Of a stretch of DNA of 5,607 bases, positions 1 to 5,607 are shown one piece after another (position 1 is the stretch's first letter; each line of letters begins with the position of its first letter). The notes beneath the pieces are model-generated. The model searched no databases, was not told the origin of the DNA, and saw only the letters and a list, made by a program, of their open reading frames with translations. The stretch is from Bacteriovoracaceae bacterium (GTDB lineage: Bacteria > Bdellovibrionota > Bacteriovoracia > Bacteriovoracales > Bacteriovoracaceae): NCBI GenBank assembly GCA_018060635.1, contig JAGOVR010000095.1, positions 1 through 5,607 of the forward strand, in the 5' to 3' direction. The position numbers were made by a program, and so were the translations under genes.

Positions 1-714
1 CGTGGAGGATTGAAAGCTAAACTTCTTAGCTTTTTCCTTCTCAATAAAGGACTGAGGCAAAAAAGAACACAAAACGGCGAGCATGAAAGAGATTATAATC
101 TGGCACTCTTAAAAGATTTATTAAGTCTTGAAGACAAAAAATATAATCCTTGCCTCTTTATTAAAGAACAAGAACGCCAAATTGATTTTAAAAAATTTCA
201 AGAAGCACAAAAAGCCCAAGGCAAGATTTTTCTACCCCAACTCTTATGGATACATCCAGGGATGAGTCATCATTCTGTTTCTTGGCCAGCAAGTTATTAT
301 GCGGATCTTATTAAAAAAATAGAAGAAGAGAGACCTAATTTTTTTAGCTATGTTATTTCTTATACACAGGCAGATCTTATGCGGTTAAAAGAATTTCAGA
401 CGCAGTTAGGGGTAGTTCCCTTTGAAGACCGAATTATTTTTTTTAACGGCAGTTATTTTAATTTACGTACTTTTCTGCATTTACTTTCCTATGCTTCTTT
501 TTATATTGGAGGCAGTACAGGGCCTACTCATCTCGCTGGGAGCTTAGGACTTAATATCTTAGCTTTATATTCGCAAATTAAAGCGCAGTCCAAAGAACGC
601 TGGGGTGTGGTAGGAGAAGGCGTGATTTTTAATGAGTGTATAGAAGATGTAACCATACAAGATGTGTTAAATAAAATTCTTTCTTTCCATCAAAAAAAGA
701 TTTCAGTACCATAG
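1..714 (+). CDS. Glycosyltransferase family 9 (heptosyltransferase-type), 5'-truncated by window edge
   Basis: This is the C-terminal part of a GT9 enzyme, the ADP-heptose:LPS heptosyltransferase family, which adds heptose to the LPS inner core at the cytoplasmic face of the inner membrane. The visible family marks are the 'EHERDYNLALL' segment near the domain linker, the nucleotide-sugar domain opening 'WIHPGMSHHSVSWP' (about nt 247-290), and the acceptor/donor loop 'GGSTGPTHLAGSLGLNILALY' (about nt 507-570) followed by 'RWG'. The frame is open from base 1 (R-G-G-L-K). A TTG at base 10 could be read as a start, but a GGAGG only one base before it is too close, and about 235 residues is some 100 short of a typical GT9 protein. 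The true start therefore lies upstream. The hldA-like kinase begins 32 bp downstream, which supports an LPS role. WaaC versus WaaF type, or another GT9 specificity, cannot be decided. Confidence 0.87.
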   Translation, partial: RGGLKAKLLSFFLLNKGLRQKRTQNGEHERDYNLALLKDLLSLEDKKYNPCLFIKEQERQIDFKKFQEAQKAQGKIFLPQLLWIHPGMSHHSVSWPASYYADLIKKIEEERPNFFSYVISYTQADLMRLKEFQTQLGVVPFEDRIIFFNGSYFNLRTFLHLLSYASFYIGGSTGPTHLAGSLGLNILALYSQIKAQSKERWGVVGEGVIFNECIEDVTIQDVLNKILSFHQKKISVP

Positions 715-733
715 TCCCATATAGGTGAGCTTC

Positions 734-740
734 AAAAAGG
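734..740 (+). promoter_or_regulatory. Ribosome binding site of the heptose kinase gene
   Basis: The purine-rich AAAAAGG lies six bases before the ATG at 747. It supports that ATG as the start, and so does the family alignment, which needs the N-terminal strand that follows. Confidence 0.6.
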
Positions 741-746
741 ATCAAT

Positions 747-1778
747 ATGCAAATTATTTCAGCAGAAAGATTTCATCAAATCATAACCGCTTTTAAAAAT
801 TTAGAACCTATTTTAGTGATAGGAGATGTGGGTGTAGATAAATATACTTATGGCGAAGTGACGCGTATTTCTCCAGAAGCACCTGTTCCTGTCCTAGAGG
901 TTAGTAAACAGTGGTTTAAGTTGGGGCTAGCGGCCAATGTTTGTGAAAATCTAAAAATTTTAGGAGCTAATCCTACTATTTGTGGTGTGATTGGCGATGA
1001 TCAAAACGGTAGTTTACTAGAGGAGCTTTTAGAAGAAAAAGATTTAAAAACATGGGGAATCTTAAGAGCAGAAGAGCGTTCCACTATCGTGAAAGAGAGA
1101 GTCATGACTCAAACTCAGCAAATTTGTAGAGTAGATTATGACTCTTTTCAAGGATTGAGTTCACAGAGTTTAAAGAAAATTGAGGTAAGGATTCAGGAGT
1201 TTGCTAAAAATCATGGTGCCGTCATTGTAGAAGATTACGGGAAAGGATATTTAAATGAAAAGTTATGTCAAAATATCTTTTCTCTTTTTAAAGATCAAAA
1301 GAAAAAAGTAGTAGTAGATCCTAGTCGTGAGACACCACCTCTTTGGTATAAAGGGGCCAATCTTTTAAAACCTAATCGACAAGAAGCTCAAATGATGGTG
1401 GATGCCCTAGGTTATCGGAAAGAAAAAGATCTTAAAAAAATGGGTGAAATCCTTTTAGAAAAATTAGATTTAGAACAACTTATTATTACCTTGGGAGCAG
1501 AAGGGATGGCATTGTGGGATAAGAATTCTGCTGTCGATATGCAAGTTATTCCCACACTTGCTCGTCATGTTTTTGATGTTTCAGGGGCAGGAGATACTGC
1601 GGTGAGTACCTTGACTGCCAGCCTTATGACGGGAGCGACACTCGGAGAATCAGCATGGGTTGCTAACTGTGCATCAGGTGTTGTCGTCGGGAAAAAAGGA
1701 ACAGCAACGGTAACGCCTGATGAATTAAAAGATTTTTATCAGGAACTCATAAGCGAGTGGAATCCTTCACGTGAGTGA
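747..1778 (+). CDS. hldA: D-glycero-beta-D-manno-heptose-7-phosphate kinase, RfaE domain I type
   Basis: This PfkB/ribokinase-fold kinase phosphorylates heptose-7-phosphate at C1 in the cytoplasm, a step towards ADP-heptose for the LPS core. Visible marks in order are 'GDVGVDKYTYG' (residues 26-36), the RfaE signature 'TRISPEAPVPVLEV' (39-52), the sugar-binding 'LGLAANV' (59-65), 'VVVDPS' (188-193), 'LLKPNRQEA' (206-214), and the anion-hole/catalytic 'SGAGDT' (279-284) with D283 as the expected base. At 343 residues it matches the kinase half of bifunctional HldE. The C-terminal cytidylyl/adenylyltransferase half is absent, so nucleotide activation must be done by a separate HldC-type protein outside the window. 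The usual 'GGAAN' motif reads 'GLAAN', with Leu at position 61. It lies between a GT9 gene and a DUF4416 gene on the same strand, probably in one operon. Confidence 0.93.
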   Translation: MQIISAERFHQIITAFKNLEPILVIGDVGVDKYTYGEVTRISPEAPVPVLEVSKQWFKLGLAANVCENLKILGANPTICGVIGDDQNGSLLEELLEEKDLKTWGILRAEERSTIVKERVMTQTQQICRVDYDSFQGLSSQSLKKIEVRIQEFAKNHGAVIVEDYGKGYLNEKLCQNIFSLFKDQKKKVVVDPSRETPPLWYKGANLLKPNRQEAQMMVDALGYRKEKDLKKMGEILLEKLDLEQLIITLGAEGMALWDKNSAVDMQVIPTLARHVFDVSGAGDTAVSTLTASLMTGATLGESAWVANCASGVVVGKKGTATVTPDELKDFYQELISEWNPSRE

Positions 1779-2307
1779 ACTAAAAAAACCTAAATCTACT
1801 TTGATTTTTGCAAGTTTTCTTTATCGTAAAGACAAATTATCAATAGAAGAGATCCAACATCTTTGGGAAGAAACATGGGGCCCCTCTCTTTTTTTTATTC
1901 ATCCTTATGTTCCGATGAAAGATTATTATTCTAAGGAGATGGGGGCTGTAGATCTTTTACAGCGTTTCTTTTTAGTCTCTCATCGACTTATGCCTAAAGA
2001 TATTTTAAAAGAGGCCAAACATTGGAGTATTGCACAGGAGAAAAAACACACAGAACTAGAGAGCAGGCTTCTCAATTTAGATGTGGGAATTATTTCTTTA
2101 GAAAATATTCAGCTTGCCACAGGGAAAAGTTTTACTCATAGAGTTTATTTGGGCGAGGGGATTTATTCTGATCTTACATTAATTTATGAAAAAGATACCT
2201 TCCAAACACTTCCATGGACTTATCCCGATTATTCTCACCCTGAAATTATTGATTTTTTTAACTGGTGCAGAAAAAGTTTGCACATTCAGCTTAAAAATAT
2301 TTTTTAA
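1771..2307 (+). CDS. DUF4416 family protein, function unknown
   Basis: This is a 178-residue cytoplasmic-looking protein with no signal peptide or membrane segment. I recognise the DUF4416 family from its pattern: 'YYSKEMG' (residues 52-58), 'LLNLDVG' (100-106), the long block 'LATGKSFTHRVYLGEGIYSDLTL' split around residues 115-137, and the terminal 'LPWTYPDYSHPEII' (147-160). The family commonly has Pro where this protein has V105. No biochemical function is established to my knowledge. The start is the GTG at 1771, which overlaps the end of the heptose kinase gene by 8 bp and has a weak GAGTGGA eight bases upstream. The family's N-terminal 'P-K-x-x-L' segment begins shortly after it. The overlap suggests translational coupling with LPS-heptose synthesis. 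A role in envelope biogenesis is only an inference from that. Confidence 0.85.
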   Translation: MSELKKPKSTLIFASFLYRKDKLSIEEIQHLWEETWGPSLFFIHPYVPMKDYYSKEMGAVDLLQRFFLVSHRLMPKDILKEAKHWSIAQEKKHTELESRLLNLDVGIISLENIQLATGKSFTHRVYLGEGIYSDLTLIYEKDTFQTLPWTYPDYSHPEIIDFFNWCRKSLHIQLKNIF

Positions 2308-2398
2308 AGGGCCTCTTGGAGGAACTTAAGTTTCTAATAATACATGAATGAAAAAAAACTTTTGGTGAATAGAGATATGTCACATTAAAATAAAAACA
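2308..2398. other. AT-rich spacer after the LPS gene unit
   Basis: I find no credible gene here. There is a weak 4-bp CCTC-TTG-GAGG hairpin (2312-2322) and a perfect 10-bp palindrome AACTTAAGTT (2323-2332). Neither is followed by a T-run, so no convincing terminator for the upstream unit is visible. An A8 tract (2351-2358) sits just upstream of the promoter-like pair. Bases 2341-2400 are only 13/60 G+C, in sharp contrast with the next 240 bases. Confidence 0.6.
2362..2391 (+). promoter_or_regulatory. Sigma-70-like promoter for the intergenic RNA
   Basis: The -35 candidate is TTGGTG (2362-2367) and the -10 candidate is TAAAAT (2386-2391), separated by 18 bp. An A8 tract just upstream resembles an UP element. 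A start about seven bases after the -10 falls near 2398-2401, exactly where the GC-richer, self-complementary segment begins with a hairpin. That positional agreement is the main reason to believe it. Confidence 0.5.
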
Positions 2399-2660
2399 AT
2401 CTTAAGTGGTGACACTCAAGATGAAACCCCGACGAGAAAGGTGACTGGTGTTCCGAAAGGGCCAGAAACAAAATTTCCGTTCTGCCCTTCAAGAAGACTA
2501 AGTAGTTTCTTGGAGAATGAATTGGAGGTTGCCGAAACGGTGTTTGAAGGAAAACTCTTCTTGCTAAAGATCGTTTAGATCAATAGCGTTCGGGCGGGTG
2601 ACAGAGCTGTGGTGAATAGCTTTGTTAAGAAGAGATTCCTTCGGGAGGGTTTTAGATTTT
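2399..2660 (+). ncRNA. Candidate structured RNA of about 260 nt, family not recognised
   Basis: No protein gene fits, but helices fill the segment. P1, a 5' hairpin (2401-2420), has eight positions with one A.C mismatch and a GTGA loop. A closing stem pairs 2422-2429 with 2647-2654 (one G.U). 2490-2495 pairs with 2507-2512, extended outward to 2487/2515, with inner 2497-2499/2504-2506 and loop AAGT. A small GCCG-AAA-CGGT hairpin occupies 2531-2541. A long helix pairs 2546-2552 with 2636-2642 and 2555-2562 with 2627-2634. It encloses hairpin 2563-2587 (GCTA-aa-GATC with a symmetric AA/AA loop) and hairpin 2601-2608/2618-2625. Bases 2445-2487 fold in two competing ways: CTGG/CCAG with a GAAA loop, or GGGC..AGAA/TTCTGCCC. 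Bases 2401-2640 are about 45% G+C (107/240), against 22% just upstream. I looked for RNase P, tmRNA, SRP, 6S, T-box and common riboswitch signatures and saw none. It may be a free RNA or a pheST leader. No homologues could be compared. Confidence 0.55.
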
Positions 2661-2661
2661 T
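2643..2661 (+). terminator. Possible U-rich 3' end of the structured RNA
   Basis: The 3' strand of the closing stem (GGGTTTTA, ending at 2654) runs into a T-rich tail, TTTTAGATTTTT (2650-2661). A stem ending in GGG followed by a U-rich tract is terminator-like, but the partner strand is over 200 bases upstream and the tail is interrupted by AGA. Efficient intrinsic termination is therefore uncertain. Confidence 0.3.
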
Positions 2662-2671
2662 AAGAGTTTTC

Positions 2672-2700
2672 TAGCCATTTTCTATTCTTTACGCTATGCT
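2672..2700 (+). promoter_or_regulatory. Possible sigma-70-like promoter for pheST
   Basis: TAGCCA (2672-2677, four of six consensus bases) and TATGCT (2695-2700) are separated by 17 bp. A start near 2706-2708 would give pheS a short leader of about 17 nt containing its ribosome binding site. The -35 is weak, and this relies on sequence match alone. Confidence 0.4.
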
Positions 2701-2713
2701 TAGGGCTTCTTTT

Positions 2714-2717
2714 AGGG
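2714..2717 (+). promoter_or_regulatory. Ribosome binding site of pheS, next to a small inverted repeat
   Basis: AGGG lies six bases before the pheS ATG at 2724. In a transcript that starts upstream of 2702, AGGGC (2702-2706) can pair with GCCCT (2717-2721). That would place the ribosome binding site in the loop and stem edge. A transcript starting near 2707 lacks the upstream half and would be free of this hairpin. Confidence 0.55.
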
Positions 2718-2723
2718 CCCTGT

Positions 2724-3773
2724 ATGGATGTGAATCAAAAACTTCAAAATATTTTTAATGAATTTGAGCAAGGGCTTGTTCCGCTCCAAACACAAGCGGA
2801 GCTTCTTAATCATAAATCAAAGTTTTTAGGAAAAACGGGTTCTCTTTCGGAGATTCTTAAAACGCTGAAAGAAGCTACTCCTGAAGAGCGTAAGCACATA
2901 GGTGCTTTGGCCAATGATTATAAAAATCGTATGGAGCTTTTGTTTGAAGCTAAAAATCAGGAAATGCAAAAGTTAGAAATGGATAAAAAACTTATGCAAA
3001 ACTGGGTGGATGTAACTTATCGTGCATCAAATTTAGAAAGAGGATTACAATCGGCGGGCTATCACCCCGTCACTTTAGTGCAGAGAGAATTAGAAGATAT
3101 TTTTTTCTCTATGGGATTTGAAATTTTAGATGGCCCTCATATTGAAGATGAATATCATAATTTTGAGGCCCTTAATATTCCAGCAGATCATCCTGCTCGG
3201 GATATGCAAGATACTTTTTGGTTTAACGATGGAAAACATCTTTTAAGAACACATACCAGTACCATTCAAGTGCGAGGCATGAAACAGCGTAAGCCTCCTT
3301 TTAAATTTGTGGCTCCAGGAAAAGTTTTTAGAAGTGAGCGCACGGATGCTTCTCATGAATTTGTTTTTCACCAGATGGAAGGTATGATGGTGGGAGAAAA
3401 TATTTCTGTGGCCCATCTTATTTATGTCATGAAGACACTTCTCTCCAAAGTTTTTGGTAAAGATGTTGAAGTCCGTTTACGTCCAGGTTTTTTTCCTTTT
3501 GTGGAGCCAGGGTTTGAGCTGGATATTAAATGTCTTATCTGTTCTGGAAAAGGCTGTTCTGTATGTAAGCAAGTAGGGTGGGTCGAACTTCTTCCTTGTG
3601 GAATGATTCATCCTCATGTGTTATCGGCAGGTGGAATTGATCCTACAAAATATAATGGATTTGCTTTTGGATTAGGACTCGATCGATTAGTTATGATGCG
3701 CTATGGGATTGATGACATTCGCTTGATACACGCAGGGGATTTACGCTTTATCAATCAATTTAAATTATTCTAG
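2724..3773 (+). CDS. pheS: Phenylalanyl-tRNA synthetase alpha subunit
   Basis: This is the catalytic subunit of the cytoplasmic alpha2beta2 enzyme that charges tRNA-Phe with phenylalanine. Residues 1-100 form the N-terminal coiled-coil arm, with 'FLGKTGSLSEILKTL' at 34-48 typical of bacterial PheS. The class II catalytic domain follows: 'GYHPVTLVQRELEDIF' (112-127), 'NIPADHPARDMQDTF' (151-165), 'LLRTHTS' (173-179), motif 2 'FRSERTDASHEFVFHQMEG' (202-220, R203 and H216-Q217-x-E219), and motif 3 'GFAFGLGLDRLVMMRYG' (312-328). Ala314 aligns with E. coli Ala294 of the phenylalanine pocket. C270, C273, C278 and C281 form a CxxCx4CxxC cluster found in one PheS subgroup and absent from E. coli PheS, which may account for part of the extra length (349 versus 327 residues). 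The ATG at 2724 matches the family N-terminus. pheT follows 9 bp after the stop. Confidence 0.97.
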   Translation: MDVNQKLQNIFNEFEQGLVPLQTQAELLNHKSKFLGKTGSLSEILKTLKEATPEERKHIGALANDYKNRMELLFEAKNQEMQKLEMDKKLMQNWVDVTYRASNLERGLQSAGYHPVTLVQRELEDIFFSMGFEILDGPHIEDEYHNFEALNIPADHPARDMQDTFWFNDGKHLLRTHTSTIQVRGMKQRKPPFKFVAPGKVFRSERTDASHEFVFHQMEGMMVGENISVAHLIYVMKTLLSKVFGKDVEVRLRPGFFPFVEPGFELDIKCLICSGKGCSVCKQVGWVELLPCGMIHPHVLSAGGIDPTKYNGFAFGLGLDRLVMMRYGIDDIRLIHAGDLRFINQFKLF

Positions 3774-3777
3774 GAGG
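3772..3777 (+). promoter_or_regulatory. Strong ribosome binding site of pheT, overlapping the pheS stop codon
   Basis: A consensus AGGAGG begins inside the pheS TAG stop and lies five bases before the GTG at 3783. It decides that GTG as the pheT start, and the resulting N-terminus (Met-LISLNLLRQFV) matches the PheT family start. Confidence 0.85.
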
Positions 3778-3782
3778 AGTGG

Positions 3783-5607
3783 GTGTTAATTTCTTTAAAC
3801 CTCTTACGTCAATTTGTTTCATTAGATAAAAATATTGCGCCCGAAGAACTCGGACGCAAAGTTACTTTGGCCGTTGCGGAAGTGGAAGACGTTATTTTGA
3901 GTGGTGATCTTTTTAATAAAGTTAAGATTGCCCAAATTATTTCTATTCGTAAGCATCCTGAAGCCGAAAAGTTAAATTTAGTAACCTTAAATATGGGCAA
4001 TGAGTCTCTAGAAGTTGTGTGTGGTGCTTCCAATGTTCAAGTCGGACTTAAAGTGGCATTTGCTCCTTTGGGCACAAGATTTCCAAGTGGATTGATACTG
4101 GAGGAAAAAAAGATTAGAGGCGTTATGTCTCGTGGGATGATTTGTTCAGAGGCAGAATTAGGTTTAAAAGAAGAAAGCCAAGGCATTATGGAGCTTCCTT
4201 CTAACGCAGAAGTGGGGCAAAGTTTTTTACAATTTTTAGGTGAAACTCCTGATGTTCTTTTAAATATTGATAATAAATCACTGACTCACCGTCCTGATCT
4301 TTGGGGACATTTCGGTTTTGCTAGAGAAATTTGTGCGATCTTTGATGTCCCTCTTATAAACCCATATACAGAGGAATGGGAAAGAAAGATACAGCAGACA
4401 TTCTCTAAGGATAAAAATCCCATAAACATAAATGTAGATAACAAATCCGCTTGCAAAGCTTATTTTGGCTTAAGCTTAGATCATGTCACAGTCACAGAAA
4501 GTCCAGCTTGGCTTAAATCTCATTTGAAAAGTTTAGGAATGAAAAGCATTAATAATGTGGTGGATATTAGTAATTTTGTGATGGTAGAACTGGGAATCCC
4601 TTTACATATTTTTGATCGTGAAAAAATTTCAGGTGAAAATATTTTTGTGAAAGTTTTGGATAAGGCAGAAAAATTTCAAACTTTAGATGGCGAAGAAAGA
4701 GAATTAATAGCAGGTGATACAGTCATTGCCGATCAAAGTAAAACATTAGTTTTAGCTGGTATCATGGGTGGATTAGAAAGTGGTGTCACAGAAAAAACAA
4801 CTAAGATTTTTATTGAAGTAGCCAATTGGAAAGCTGGTGATGTTCGTAAAACATCTTCACGTTTAGGACTTCGTTCAGAATCTTCTCAGCGTTATGAGAA
4901 GAGTTTAGATAGTAAACTATGCAAGCGTACACTTCTTAGGACTGTAGAGCTTATTCAAAATATTTGTCCTGAGGTTAAAGTCGTTGGAAGTTCTTCTTAT
5001 CAAGGTGAAAACTTAGCAGAGATCGCTCCTCTTATTCTTACAACTAGTGTGGAGAAAATTAATCAAACACTGGGAACAAAATTAGATTTAACACAGATTC
5101 AAAAATATTTTAGAGCACTAGACTTTAAAGTAGAAATTCAAAATACAACATTGCATATTACAGTTCCTAGCTTTAGAAGTACCAAGGATATTGAATGTGA
5201 GGCTGATCTGATTGAAGAAATCGGACGGATGCTAGGTTATGATAATATTGCACCTCTGGCTCCTCAAGTTGAGGTGGTGGCCATGCCTTTGGCCAAAGAT
5301 AAAATTCTTAATAGAAAAATTACTGATTTTTGGGTTCTAAAAGGGAATGCGTTAGAGGTTATGACTTATCCTCTCATTTCGGCAGAACTTCTACAGAAGG
5401 CTTCTTGGCCAGTGAACAATAAATCTCTTAAATTAAAAAATGCTTTATCGGTAGAACACAATCAAATGCGTCCGAGTTTAGTTCCATCTCTTCTCGAAGC
5501 GACTGCTCTTAATCAAAAAAATTATTCAGAGTTCCGTTTATTTGAGATGGGGCGTTGTTATTTAGAACATTCATCTTCCTTTGTAACGGAAGAGTCTTCT
5601 TTGGGTG
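3783..5607 (+). CDS. pheT: Phenylalanyl-tRNA synthetase beta subunit, 3'-truncated by window edge
   Basis: This is the structural, tRNA-binding and editing subunit that partners PheS. The 608 visible codons are open with no stop or frameshift. The order is: the N-terminal 'LISLNLLRQFV'; an EMAP/OB-fold tRNA-binding domain from about residue 47 ('VKIAQIISIRKHPEAEKLNL'); 'KKIRGVMSRGMICSEAELGL'; 'LTHRPDLWGHFGFAREICAIF', where E. coli-like proteins have a 'TPNRPD'-type sequence; and the B3/B4 editing domain containing 'GIPLHIFDREK' with H275 and 'GIMGG...IFIEVANW' with E345, which match the conserved His and Glu linked to hydrolysis of mischarged Tyr-tRNA. The B5 domain spans about 415-490 ('DLIEEIGRMLGYDNI'), followed by the start of the catalytic-like core ('QMRPSLVPSLLEA', 'FRLFEMGRCY'). 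The C-terminal anticodon-binding domain lies beyond the window. The start is GTG. It is co-transcribed with pheS. Confidence 0.96.
   Translation, partial: MLISLNLLRQFVSLDKNIAPEELGRKVTLAVAEVEDVILSGDLFNKVKIAQIISIRKHPEAEKLNLVTLNMGNESLEVVCGASNVQVGLKVAFAPLGTRFPSGLILEEKKIRGVMSRGMICSEAELGLKEESQGIMELPSNAEVGQSFLQFLGETPDVLLNIDNKSLTHRPDLWGHFGFAREICAIFDVPLINPYTEEWERKIQQTFSKDKNPININVDNKSACKAYFGLSLDHVTVTESPAWLKSHLKSLGMKSINNVVDISNFVMVELGIPLHIFDREKISGENIFVKVLDKAEKFQTLDGEERELIAGDTVIADQSKTLVLAGIMGGLESGVTEKTTKIFIEVANWKAGDVRKTSSRLGLRSESSQRYEKSLDSKLCKRTLLRTVELIQNICPEVKVVGSSSYQGENLAEIAPLILTTSVEKINQTLGTKLDLTQIQKYFRALDFKVEIQNTTLHITVPSFRSTKDIECEADLIEEIGRMLGYDNIAPLAPQVEVVAMPLAKDKILNRKITDFWVLKGNALEVMTYPLISAELLQKASWPVNNKSLKLKNALSVEHNQMRPSLVPSLLEATALNQKNYSEFRLFEMGRCYLEHSSSFVTEESSLG

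Noticed and set aside
10..12. TTG as the true start of the glycosyltransferase gene
   Set aside because: The frame is open to base 1, the spacing to GGAGG is one base, and about 100 residues of the GT9 N-terminal domain would be missing.
2308..2334. Intrinsic terminator after the DUF4416 gene
   Set aside because: The CCTC-TTG-GAGG stem is only four base pairs and is not followed by a T-run. The AACTTAAGTT palindrome leaves no loop.
2344..2388. 14-codon ORF (MNEKKLLVNRDMSH) that might be a leader peptide
   Set aside because: The nearest purine-rich site, GGAGG at 2318-2322, is over 20 bases away. The ORF covers the proposed promoter and contains no Phe, so it does not resemble a pheM-type leader.
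2517..2567. 16-codon ORF inside the structured RNA, starting ATG at 2517
   Set aside because: A GGAG lies only one base before the ATG, which is too close to work. The peptide has no Phe run and it crosses two predicted helices.
2399..2660. RNase P RNA, tmRNA, SRP RNA, 6S RNA, T-box, SAM, TPP, FMN, cobalamin or glycine riboswitch
   Set aside because: I compared the conserved sequence blocks that I know for each by eye and found no match. The branched helix enclosing two hairpins does not fit the single long bubble stem of 6S RNA. A covariance-model search could still overturn this.
3809..4033. 74-codon open frame on the - strand
   Set aside because: It lies wholly inside pheT, whose N-terminal and tRNA-binding domains are clearly coded on the + strand. 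Its product has no recognisable features.

Overview
The window is an AT-rich, gene-dense chromosomal stretch with every gene on the + strand. The lipopolysaccharide-heptose genes show it comes from a Gram-negative-type bacterium. The low GC, an RfaE1-type stand-alone heptose kinase, a DUF4416 protein, a PheS with a four-cysteine cluster and a PheT carrying a 'LTHRPDLWGH' segment together suggest a deltaproteobacterial or Bdellovibrionota-like lineage. That placement is an inference and is not proven by the sequence. Nothing suggests a phage, plasmid, transposon or CRISPR array.

Layout: (1) 1-2307 is a compact three-gene unit. It holds the C-terminal two thirds of a GT9 (heptosyltransferase-type) glycosyltransferase, then an HldA/RfaE-domain-I heptose-7-phosphate kinase, then a DUF4416 protein of unknown function that overlaps the kinase gene by 8 bp. 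(2) 2308-2723 is a 416-bp region with no convincing protein gene. It begins AT-rich, contains a promoter-like pair, and at about base 2400 switches abruptly to a higher-GC segment full of self-complementary helices. I interpret 2399-2660 as a structured RNA of about 260 nt whose family I do not recognise. (3) 2724 to the window end is pheS followed 9 bp later by pheT. These encode the alpha and beta subunits of phenylalanyl-tRNA synthetase. pheT is cut by the window edge but is open throughout.

The first unit would make and transfer heptose for the LPS inner core: the kinase forms heptose-1,7-bisphosphate and the GT9 enzyme would transfer an activated heptose. DUF4416 is tied to them by translation-level overlap but its role is unknown. 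pheST is a housekeeping operon, possibly with its own promoter just after the RNA.

The most interesting object is the intergenic RNA. It has a 5' hairpin with a GNRA loop placed exactly at the predicted transcription start, a closing stem followed by a U-rich tail, a long interrupted 15-bp helix enclosing two further hairpins, and a perfect 10-bp alternative pairing with sequence beyond the tail that is incompatible with the long helix. It could be an independent small RNA or a switching leader for pheST. The sequence alone does not decide between these.
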